Part shown: positions 53,139-64,000 of the stretch, one piece after another
Layout: each line of letters opens with the position of its first letter
Numbering within the stretch: the first letter of the stretch is position 1
Origin: Euwallacea fornicatus
Lineage: Eukaryota; Arthropoda; Insecta; Coleoptera; Curculionidae
Length of the DNA stretch: 64,000 bases
Assembly (NCBI RefSeq): GCF_040115645.1
Contig: NW_027096055.1
Coordinates: 248,001-312,000, forward strand
Direction: 5' to 3'
Program-made: the position numbers and the translations under genes
Notes under the pieces: generated by a model
Databases searched by the model: none
What the model was told of the DNA's origin: nothing
The model's input: only the letters and a program-made list of their open reading frames with translations

Positions 53139-56062
53139 TTGACTTTTCCAATTTTGAAGCTCGATAACTTTGGCAAATGAAGACCAAATTTGTTAAACAA
53201 AGTGTCAAATTAATCAGCTCGACGAGATCTTTAAAATGACACAACAATTCATGATTGCATCTTGTTGAATTTCCAAGAAAAATAGTACTTTATGTGCTCA
53301 AACACACAACTTTTGTGACTTTTCAAACTTTGAAGCTCGATAACTTTGGCAAATGAGGACCAAATTTGTTAAACAAAGTGTCAAATTAATCAGCTCGACG
53401 AGATCTTTAAAATGACACAACAATTCATGATTGCATCTTGTTGAATTTCCAAGAAAAATAGTAATATATGTGCTCAAACACACAACTTTTGTGACTTTTC
53501 AAACTTTGAAGCTCGATAACTTTGGCAAATGTGGACCAAATTTGTTAACCAAAGTGTCAAATTAATCAGCTCGACGAGATCTTTAAAATGACACAACAAT
53601 TCATGATTGCATCTTGTTGAATTTCCAAGAAAAATAGTAATATATGTGCTCAAACACACAACTTTTGTGACTTTTCAAACTTTGAAGCTCGATAACTTTG
53701 GCAAATGTGCACCAAATTTGTTAACCAAAGTGTCAAATTAATCAGCTCGACGAGATCTTTAAAATGACACAACAATTCATGATTGCATCTTGTTCAATTT
53801 CCAAGAAAAATAGTACTTTATGTGCTCAAACACACAACTTTTGTGACTTTTCAAAATTTGAAGCTCGATAACTTTGGCAAATGTGGACCAAATTTGTTAA
53901 CCAAAGTGTCAAATTAATCAGCTCGACGAGATCTTTAAAATGACACAACACATCATTATTACATCTTGTTGAATTTCCAAGAAAAATAGTACTATATGTG
54001 CTCAAACACACAACTTTTGTGACTTTTCAAACTTTGAAGCTCGATAACTTTGGCAAATGTGGACCAAATTTGTTAACCAAAGTGTCAAATTAATCAGCTC
54101 GACGAGATCTTTAAAATGACACAACAATTCATGATTGCATCTTGTTGAATTTCCAAGAAAAATAGTACTTTATGTGCTCAAACACACAACTTTTGTGACT
54201 TTTCCAATTTTGAAGCTCGATAACTTTGGCAAATGACGACCAAATTTGTTAAACAAAGTGTCAAATTAATCAGCTCGACGAGATCTTTAAAATGACACAA
54301 CAATTCATGATTGCATCTTGTTGAATTTCCAAGAAAAATAGTAATATATGTGCTCAAACACACAACTTTTGTGACTTTTCAAACTTTGAAGCTCGATAAC
54401 TTTGGCAAATGTGGACCAAATTTGTTAACCAAAGTGTCAAATTAATCAGCTCGACGAGATCTTTAAAATGACATAACACATCATTATTACATCTTGTTGA
54501 ATTTTCAAGAAAAATAGTACTTTATGTGCTCAAACACACCACTTTTGTGACTTTTCCAATTTTGAAGCTCGATAACTTTGGCAAATGAAGACCAAATTTG
54601 TTAAACAAAGTGTCAAATTAATCAGCTCGACGAGATTTTGAAGATGTCACAACACATCATGATTGCATCTTGTTGAATTTCCAAGAAAAATAGTACTTTA
54701 TGTGCTCAAACACACAACTTTTGTGACTTTTCAAACTTTGAAGCTCGATAACTTTGGCAAATGTGGACCAAATTTGTTAACCAAAGTGTCAAATTAATCA
54801 GCTCGACGAGATCTTTAAACTGACACAACAATTCATGATTGCATCTTGTTGAATTTCCAAGAAAAATAGTACTTTATGTGCTCAAACACACAACTTTTGT
54901 GACTTTTCAAACTTTGAAGCTCGATAACTTTGGCAAATGTGGACCAAATTTGTTAACCAAAGTGTCAAATTAATCAGCTCGACGAGATTTTGAAGATGTC
55001 ACAACACATCATGATTACATCTTGTTGAACTTCCAGGAAAAATAGTACTTTATGTGCTCAAACACACAACTTTTGTGACTTTTCAAACTTTGAAGCTCGA
55101 TAACTTTGGCAAATGTGGACCAAATTTGTTAAACAAAGTGTCAAATTAATCAGCTCGACGAGATCTTTAAAATGACACAACAATTCATGATTGCATCTTG
55201 TTCAATTTCCAAGAAAAATAGTACTTTATGTGCTCAAACACACAACTTTTTTGACTTTTCCAATTTTGAAGCTCGATAACTTTGGCAAATGAAGACCAAA
55301 TTTGTTAAACAAAGTGTCAAATTAATCAGCTCGACGAGATCTTTAAAATGACACAACAATTCATGATTGCATCTTGTTGAATTTCCAAGAAAAATAGTAC
55401 TTTATGTGCTCAAACACACAACTTTTGTGACTTTTCAAACTTTGAAGCTCGATAACTTTGGCAAATGAGGACCAAATTTGTTAAACAAAGTGTCAAATTA
55501 ATCAGCTCGACGAGATCTTTAAAATGACACAACAATTCATGATTGCATCTTGTTGAATTTCCAAGAAAAATAGTAATATATGTGCTCAAACACACAACTT
55601 TTGTGACTTTTCAAACTTTGAAGCTCGATAACTTTGGCAAATGTGGACCAAATTTGTTAACCAAAGTGTCAAATTAATCAGCTCGACGAGATCTTTAAAA
55701 TGACACAACAATTCATGATTGCATCTTGTTGAATTTCCAAGAAAAATAGTAATATATGTGCTCAAACACACAACTTTTGTGACTTTTCAAACTTTGAAGC
55801 TCGATAACTTTGGCAAATGTGCACCAAATTTGTTAACCAAAGTGTCAAATTAATCAGCTCGACGAGATCTTTAAAATGACACAACAATTCATGATTGCAT
55901 CTTGTTCAATTTCCAAGAAAAATAGTACTTTATGTGCTCAAACACACAACTTTTGTGACTTTTCAAAATTTGAAGCTCGATAACTTTGGCAAATGTGGAC
56001 CAAATTTGTTAACCAAAGTGTCAAATTAATCAGCTCGACGAGATCTTTAAAATGACACAACA
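51745..56062 (+). repeat. 12-monomer tandem repeat (2112 bp)
   Basis: Bases 51745-53950 match 53857-56062 at an offset of 2112 = 12 x 176. Both copies carry CTTTTTTGAC (53139, 55251), the GACATAACACATC monomer with GAATTTTCAAG, and TGAGGACC. Boundaries are 51744 C/53856 A and 53951 C/56063 A. Confidence 0.8.
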
Positions 56063-57666
56063 ATTCATGATTGCATCTTGTTGAATTTCCAAGAAAAATA
56101 GTACTATATGTGCTCAAACACACAACTTTTGTGACTTTTCACACTTTGAACCTCGATAGCTTCGGCAAATGAAGACCAAATTTGTTAAACAAAGTGTCAA
56201 ATTAATCAGCTCGATGAGATCTTTAAAATGACACAACAATTCATGATTGCATCTTGTTGAATTTCCAAGAAAAATAGTACTTTATGTGCTCAAACACACA
56301 ACTTTTGTGACTTTTCAAAATTTGAAGCTCGATAACTTTGGCAAATATGGACCAAATTTGTTAACCAAAGTGTCAAATTAATCAGCTCGACGAGATTTTG
56401 AAGATGTCACAACACATCATGATTACATCTTGTTGAACTTCCAGGAAAAATAGTACTTTATGTGCTCAAACACACAACTTTTGTGACTTTTCAAACTTTG
56501 AAGCTCGATAACTTTGGCAAATGTGGACCAAATTTGTTAAACAGAGTGTCAAATTAATCAGCTCGACGAGATCTTTAAAATGACACAACAATTCATGATT
56601 GCATCTTGTTGAATTTCCAAGAAAAATAGTACTTTATGTGCTCAAACACACAACTTTTGTGACTTTTCAAACTTTGAAGCTCGATAACTTTGGCAAATGT
56701 GGACCAAATTTGTTAACCAAAGTGTCAAATTAATCAGCTCGACGAGATTTTGAAGATGTCACAACACATCATGATTACATCTTGTTGAACTTCCAGGAAA
56801 AATAGTACTTTATGTGCTCAAACACACAACTTTTGTGACTTTTCAAACTTTGAAGCTCGATAACTTTGGCAAATGTGGACCAAATTTGTTAAACAAAGTG
56901 TCAAATTAATCAGCTCGACGAGATCTTTAAAATGACACAACAATTCATGATTGCATCTTGTTCAATTTCCAAGAAAAATAGTACTTTATGTGCTCAAACA
57001 CACAACTTTTGTGACTTTTCCAATTTTGAAGCTCGATAACTTTGGCAAATGAAGACCAAATTTGTTAAACAAAGTGTCAAATTAATCAGCTCGACGAGAT
57101 CTTTAAAATGACACAACAATTCATGATTGCATCTTGTTGAATTTCCAAGAAAAATAGTACTTTATGTGCTCAAACACACAACTTTTGTGACTTTTCCAAT
57201 TTTGAAGCTCGATAACTTTGGCAAATGACGACCAAATTTGTTAAACAAAGTGTCAAATTAATCAGCTCGACGAGATCTTTAAAATGACACAACAATTCAT
57301 GATTGCATCTTGTTGAATTTCCAAGAAAAATAGTAATATATGTGCTCAAACACACAACTTTTGTGACTTTTCAAACTTTGAAGCTCGATAACTTTGGCAA
57401 ATGTGGACCAAATTTGTTAACCAAAGTGTCAAATTAATCAGCTCGACGAGATCTTTAAAATGACACAACAATTCATGATTGCATCTTGTTGAATTTCCAA
57501 GAAAAATAGTAATATATGTGCTCAAACACACAACTTTTGTGACTTTTCAAACTTTGAAGCTCGATAACTTTGGCAAATGTGCACCAAATTTGTTAACCAA
57601 AGTGTCAAATTAATCAGCTCGACGAGATCTTTAAAATGACACAACAATTCATGATTGCATCTTGTT
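54821..57666 (+). repeat. Distant copy of the 26.5-29.3 kb block
   Basis: Partner of 26487-29332, carrying the same rare markers in the same order. Its left part (to 56062) also belongs to the 12-monomer tandem repeat of 51745-56062. Confidence 0.75.
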
Positions 57667-59626
57667 CAATTTCCAAGAAAAATAGTACTTTATGTGCTCA
57701 AACACACAACTTTTGTGACTTTTCAAAATTTGAAGCTCGATAACTTTGGCAAATGTGGACCAAATTTGTTAACCAAAGTGTCAAATTAATCAGCTCGACG
57801 AGATCTTTAAAATGACACAACAATTCATGATTGCATCTTGTTGAATTTCCAAGAAAAATAGTACTATATGTGCTCAAACACACAACTTTTGTGACTTTTC
57901 ACACTTTGAACCTCGATAGCTTCGGCAAATGAAGACCAAATTTGTTAAACAAAGTGTCAAATTAATCAGCTCGATGAGATCTTTAAAATGACACAACAAT
58001 TCATGATTGCATCTTGTTGAATTTCCAAGAAAAATAGTACTTTATGTGCTCAAACACACAACTTTTGTGACTTTTCAAAATTTGAAGCTCGATAACTTTG
58101 GCAAATATGGACCAAATTTGTTAACCAAAGTGTCAAATTAATCAGCTCGACGAGATCTTTAAAATGACACAACACATCATTATTACATCTTGTTGAATTT
58201 CCAAGAAAAATAGTACTTTATGTGCTCAAACACACCACTTTTGTGACTTTTCCAATTTTGAAGCTCGATAACTTTGGCAAATGAAGACCAAATTTGTTAA
58301 ACAAAGTGTCAAATTAATCACCTCGACGAGATTTTGAAGATGTCACAACACATCATGATTGCATCTTGTTGAATTTCCAAGAAAAATAGTACTTTATGTG
58401 CTCAAACACACAACTTTTGTGACTTTTCAAACTTTGAAGCTCGATAACTTTGGCAAATGAGGACCAAATTTGTTAAACAAAGTGTCAAATTAATCAGCTC
58501 GACGAGATCTTTAAAATGACACAACAATTCATGATTGCATCTTGTTGAATTTCCAAGAAAAATAGTAATATATGTGCTCAAACACACAACTTTTGTGACT
58601 TTTCAAACTTTGAAGCTCGATAACTTTGGCAAATGTGGACCAAATTTGTTAACCAAAGTGTCAAATTAATCAGCTCGACGAGATCTTTAAAATGACACAA
58701 CAATTCATGATTGCATCTTGTTGAATTTCCAAGAAAAATAGTAATATATGTGCTCAAACACACAACTTTTGTGACTTTTCACACTTTGAACCTCGATAGC
58801 TTCGGCAAATGAAGACCAAATTTGTTAAACAAAGTGTCAAATTAATCACCTCGACGAGATTTTGAAGATGTCACAACACATCATGATTGCATCTTGTTGA
58901 ATTTCCAAGAAAAATAGTACTTTATGTGCTCAAACACACAACTTTTGTGACTTTTCAAACTTTGAAGCTCGATAACTTTGGCAAATGAGGACCAAATTTG
59001 TTAAACAAAGTGTCAAATTAATCAGCTCGACGAGATCTTTAAAATGACACAACAATTCATGATTGCATCTTGTTGAATTTCCAAGAAAAATAGTAATATA
59101 TGTGCTCAAACACACAACTTTTGTGACTTTTCAAACTTTGAAGCTCGATAACTTTGGCAAATGTGGACCAAATTTGTTAACCAAAGTGTCAAATTAATCA
59201 GCTCGACGAGATCTTTAAAATGACACAACAATTCATGATTGCATCTTGTTGAATTTCCAAGAAAAATAGTACTTTATGTGCTCAAACACACAACTTTTGT
59301 GACTTTTCCAATTTTGAAGCTCGATAACTTTGGCAAATGACGACCAAATTTGTTAAACAAAGTGTCAAATTAATCAGCTCGACGAGATCTTTAAAATGAC
59401 ACAACAATTCATGATTGCATCTTGTTGAATTTCCAAGAAAAATAGTAATATATGTGCTCAAACACACAACTTTTGTGACTTTTCAAACTTTGAAGCTCGA
59501 TAACTTTGGCAAATGTGCACCAAATTTGTTAACCAAAGTGTCAAATTAATCAGCTCGACGAGATCTTTAAAATGACACAACAATTCATGATTGCATCTTG
59601 TTCAATTTCCAAGAAAAATAGTACTT

Positions 59627-62600
59627 TATGTGCTCAAACACACAACTTTTGTGACTTTTCACACTTTGAACCTCGATAGCTTCGGCAAATGAAGACCAAA
59701 TTTGTTAAACAAAGTGTCAAATTAATCAGCTCGATGAGATCTTTAAAATGACACAACAATTCATGATTGCATCTTGTTGAATTTCCAAGAAAAATAGTAC
59801 TTTATGTGCTCAAACACACAACTTTTGTGACTTTTCAAAATTTGAAGCTCGATAACTTTGGCAAATGTGGACCAAATTTGTTAACCAAAGTGTCAAATTA
59901 ATCAGCTCGACGAGATCTTTAAAATGACACAACACATCATTATTACATCTTGTTGAATTTCCAAGAAAAATAGTACTTTATGTGCTCAAACACACCACTT
60001 TTGTGACTTTTCCAATATTGAAGCTCGATAACTTTGGCAAATGAAGACCAAATTTGTTAAACAAAGTGTCAAATTAATCACCTCGACGAGATTTTGAAGA
60101 TGTCACAACACATCATGATTGCATCTTGTTGAATTTCCAAGAAAAATAGTACTTTATGTGCTCAAACACACAACTTTTGTGACTTTTCAAACTTTGAAGC
60201 TCGATAACTTTGGCAAATGAGGACCAAATTTGTTAAACAAAGTGTCAAATTAATCAGCTCGACGAGATCTTTAAAATGACACAACAATTCATGATTGCAT
60301 CTTGTTCAATTTCCAAGAAAAATAGTACTTTATGTGCTCAAACACACAACTTTTGTGACTTTTCAAAATTTGAAGCTCGATAACTTTGGCAAATGTGGAC
60401 CAAATTTGTTAACCAAAGTGTCAAATTAATCAGCTCGACGAGATCTTTAAAATGACACAACAATTCATGATTGCATCTTGTTGAATTTCCAAGAAAAATA
60501 GTACTATATGTGCTCAAACACACAACTTTTGTGACTTTTCACACTTTGAACCTCGATAGCTTCGGCAAATGAAGACCAAATTTGTTAAACAAAGTGTCAA
60601 ATTAATCACCTCGACGAGATTTTGAAGATGTCACAACACATCATGATTGCATCTTGTTGAATTTCCAAGAAAAATAGTACTTTATGTGCTCAAACACACA
60701 ACTTTTGTGACTTTTCAAACTTTGAAGCTCGATAACTTTGGCAAATGAGGACCAAATTTGTTAAACAAAGTGTCAAATTAATCAGCTCGACGAGATCTTT
60801 AAAATGACACAACAATTCATGATTGCATCTTGTTGAATTTCCAAGAAAAATAGTAATATATGTGCTCAAACACACAACTTTTGTGACTTTTCAAACTTTG
60901 AAGCTCGATAACTTTGGCAAATGTGCACCAAATTTGTTAACCAAAGTGTCAAATTAATCAGCTCGACGAGATCTTTAAAATGACACAACAATTCATGATT
61001 GCATCTGGTTCAATTTCCAAGAAAAATAGTACTTTATGTGCTCAAACACACAACTTTTGTGACTTTTCAAAATTTGAAGCTCGATAACTTTGGCAAATGT
61101 GGACCAAATTTGTTAACCAAAGTGTCAAATTAATCAGCTCGACGAGATCTTTAAAATGACACAACAATTCATGATTGCATCTTGTTGAATTTCCAAGAAA
61201 AATAGTACTATATGTGCTCAAACACACAACTTTTGTGACTTTTCACACTTTGAACCTCGATAGCTTCGGCAAATGAAGACCAAATTTGTTAAACAAAGTG
61301 TCAAATTAATCAGCTCGATGAGATCTTTAAAATGACACAACAATTCATGATTGCATCTTGTTGAATTTCCAAGAAAAATAGTACTTTATGTGCTCAAACA
61401 CACAACTTTTGTGACTTTTCAAAATTTGAAGCTCGATAACTTTGGCAAATGTGGACCAAATTTGTTAACCAAAGTGTCAAATTAATCAGCTCGACGAGAT
61501 CTTTAAAATGACACAACACATCATTATTACATCTTGTTGAATTTCCAAGAAAAATAGTACTTTATGTGCTCAAACACACCACTTTTGTGACTTTTCCAAT
61601 ATTGAAGCTCGATAACTTTGGCAAATGAAGACCAAATTTGTTAAACAAAGTGTCAAATTAATCACCTCGACGAGATTTTGAAGATGTCACAACACATCAT
61701 GATTGCATCTTGTTGAATTTCCAAGAAAAATAGTACTTTATGTGCTCAAACACACAACTTTTGTGACTTTTCAAACTTTGAAGCTCGATAACTTTGGCAA
61801 ATGAGGACCAAATTTGTTAAACAAAGTGTCAAATTAATCAGCTCGACGAGATCTTTAAAATGACACAACAATTCATGATTGCATCTTGTTGAATTTCCAA
61901 GAAAAATAGTACTTTATGTGCTCAAACACACAACTTTTGTGACTTTTCAAAATTTGAAGCTCGATAACTTTGGCAAATGTGGACCAAATTTGTTAACCAA
62001 AGTGTCAAATTAATCAGCTCGACGAGATCTTTAAAATGACACAACAATTCATGATTGCATCTTGTTGAATTTCCAAGAAAAATAGTACTATATGTGCTCA
62101 AACACACAACTTTTGTGACTTTTCACACTTTGAACCTCGATAGCTTCGGCAAATGAAGACCAAATTTGTTAAACAAAGTGTCAAATTAATCACCTCGACG
62201 AGATTTTGAAGATGTCACAACACATCATGATTGCATCTTGTTGAATTTCCAAGAAAAATAGTACTTTATGTGCTCAAACACACAACTTTTGTGACTTTTC
62301 AAACTTTGAAGCTCGATAACTTTGGCAAATGAGGACCAAATTTGTTAAACAAAGTGTCAAATTAATCAGCTCGACGAGATCTTTAAAATGACACAACAAT
62401 TCATGATTGCATCTTGTTGAATTTCCAAGAAAAATAGTAATATATGTGCTCAAACACACAACTTTTGTGACTTTTCAAACTTTGAAGCTCGATAACTTTG
62501 GCAAATGTGCACCAAATTTGTTAACCAAAGTGTCAAATTAATCAGCTCGACGAGATCTTTAAAATGACACAACAATTCATGATTGCATCTGGTTCAATTT

Positions 62601-64000
62601 CCAAGAAAAATAGTACTTTATGTGCTCAAACACACAACTTTTGTGACTTTTCAAAATTTGAAGCTCGATAACTTTGGCAAATGTGGACCAAATTTGTTAA
62701 CCAAAGTGTCAAATTAATCAGCTCGACGAGATCTTTAAAATGACACAACAATTCATGATTGCATCTTGTTGAATTTCCAAGAAAAATAGTACTATATGTG
62801 CTCAAACACACAACTTTTGTGACTTTTCACACTTTGAACCTCGATAGCTTCGGCAAATGAAGACCAAATTTGTTAAACAAAGTGTCAAATTAATCAGCTC
62901 GATGAGATCTTTAAAATGACACAACAATTCATGATTGCATCTTGTTGAATTTCCAAGAAAAATAGTACTTTATGTGCTCAAACACACAACTTTTGTGACT
63001 TTTCAAAATTTGAAACTCGATAACTTTGGCAAATGTGGACCAAATTTGTTAACCAAAGTGTCAAATTAATCAGCTCGACGAGATCTTTAAAATGACACAA
63101 CACATCATTATTACATCTTGTTGAATTTCCAAGAAAAATAGTACTTTATGTGCTCAAACACACCACTTTTGTGACTTTTCCAATTTTGAAGCTCGATAAC
63201 TTTGGCAAATGAAGACCAAATTTGTTAAACAAAGTGTCAAATTAATCACCTCGACGAGATTTTGAAGATGTCACAACACATCATGATTGCATCTTGTTGA
63301 ATTTCCAAGAAAAATAGTACTTTATGTGCTCAAACACACAACTTTTGTGACTTTTCAAACTTTGAAGCTCGATAACTTTGGCAAATGAGGACCAAATTTG
63401 TTAAACAAAGTGTCAAATTAATCAGCTCGACGAGATCTTTAAAATGACACAACAATTCATGATTGCATCTTGTTGAATTTCCAAGAAAAATAGTACTTTA
63501 TGTGCTCAAACACACAACTTTTGTGACTTTTCAAAATTTGAAGCTCGATAACTTTGGCAAATGTGGACCAAATTTGTTAACCAAAGTGTCAAATTAATCA
63601 GCTCGACGAGATCTTTAAAATGACACAACAATTCATGATTGCATCTTGTTGAATTTCCAAGAAAAATAGTACTATATGTGCTCAAACACACAACTTTTGT
63701 GACTTTTCACACTTTGAACCTCGATAGCTTCGGCAAATGAAGACCAAATTTGTTAAACAAAGTGTCAAATTAATCACCTCGACGAGATTTTGAAGATGTC
63801 ACAACACATCATGATTGCATCTTGTTGAATTTCCAAGAAAAATAGTACTTTATGTGCTCAAACACACAACTTTTGTGACTTTTCAAACTTTGAAGCTCGA
63901 TAACTTTGGCAAATGAGGACCAAATTTGTTAAACAAAGTGTCAAATTAATCAGCTCGACGAGATCTTTAAAATGACACAACAATTCATGATTGCATCTTG
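59627..64000 (+). repeat. 9-monomer tandem repeat running off the window
   Basis: Bases 59627-62416 match 61211-64000 at an offset of 1584 = 9 x 176. Shared rare variants are CATCTGGTTCAATTTC near 61003 and 62587 and, at 60012 and 61596, CCAATATTG. Private changes include 60307 C/61891 G, 61431 G/63015 A and 61601 A/63185 T. It has the same unit length as the 18.5-22.0 kb repeat but a different order of monomers. It may continue to the right. Confidence 0.8.

Larger units (their letters stand above)
42030..64000. repeat. 176-bp satellite array, right part
   Basis: The same satellite in the same orientation resumes at monomer position 145 directly after the retrotransposon. The next full monomer starts at 42062, and 124 complete copies follow with a 115-bp partial copy at the window edge. 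No length-changing indel is seen: the register from 42062 to 64000 stays at exactly 176. The monomer variants are those of the left part from about 8 kb onward, without the TATATATGCTC variant of the first 6 kb. The array continues beyond the window. No gene is visible. Confidence 0.98.

Noticed and set aside
501..63691. About 110 nearly identical 61-codon minus-strand frames (some 75 or 84 codons), one per monomer where present
   Set aside because: They start at GTG, not ATG, repeat at exact 176-bp steps, overlap neighbours by 10 bases, and exist only where CTTTATG (giving an in-frame TAA) is replaced by TATATG-type sequence. They are a fortuitous open frame in a satellite; no homology, signal or splice context supports coding.

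Overview
The window is almost entirely one tandem satellite array: a 176-bp monomer, head to tail in a single orientation, from base 1 to 64000. One short mobile element at about 40448-42017 interrupts it. I count about 354 complete monomers plus a final 115-bp partial one. No host gene, tRNA, rRNA or CRISPR array is visible. The array, a monomer of roughly nucleosomal length (about 33% GC in the first copy, counted by hand) and a non-LTR retrotransposon reverse transcriptase of the Jockey/CR1 type all point to eukaryotic heterochromatin, probably centromeric or pericentromeric, in an animal. An arthropod is the most natural guess from the reverse transcriptase. The species cannot be named from the sequence.

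Layout. Bases 1 to about 7.2 kb form a left domain marked by a private variant (TATATATGCTC) and a block duplicated at an offset of 26 monomers. At 7393-7567 lies the only monomer of abnormal length (175 bp). From about 7.6 to 40.4 kb and from 42.03 to 64 kb the array is a patchwork of higher-order repeats whose unit changes along the array: 17-, 24-, 9-, 21- (10+11), 15-, 27/28-, 12- and again 9-monomer offsets. All are exact multiples of 176 bp. Some blocks recur at long range across the retrotransposon, for example about 26.5-29.3 kb and 54.8-57.7 kb.

The retrotransposon. A 5'-truncated element of about 1.57 kb carries the C-terminal half of an ORF2-type protein: an uninterrupted reverse transcriptase of about 478 residues with intact catalytic motifs and no RNase H. 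It has a short 3' UTR with two small hairpins, AATAAA, and a (TA)6 tail instead of poly(A). It is flanked by a 10-12 bp target-site duplication. Removing element plus one duplication copy (1582 bp) restores the 176-bp register exactly. A close paralogue of the flanking satellite without the insertion lies at about 46710-49922, so the empty site can be read in the same window.

The many identical 61-codon minus-strand frames in the satellite are by-products of the repeat: they begin with GTG, recur once per monomer and are opened or closed by one polymorphic stop. They are not annotated as genes. The features of interest are the nearly indel-free register, the shifting higher-order structure, the mosaic monomers, and the cleanly dated single retrotransposon insertion with its unusual tail. 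I found no evidence for a new multi-gene system.
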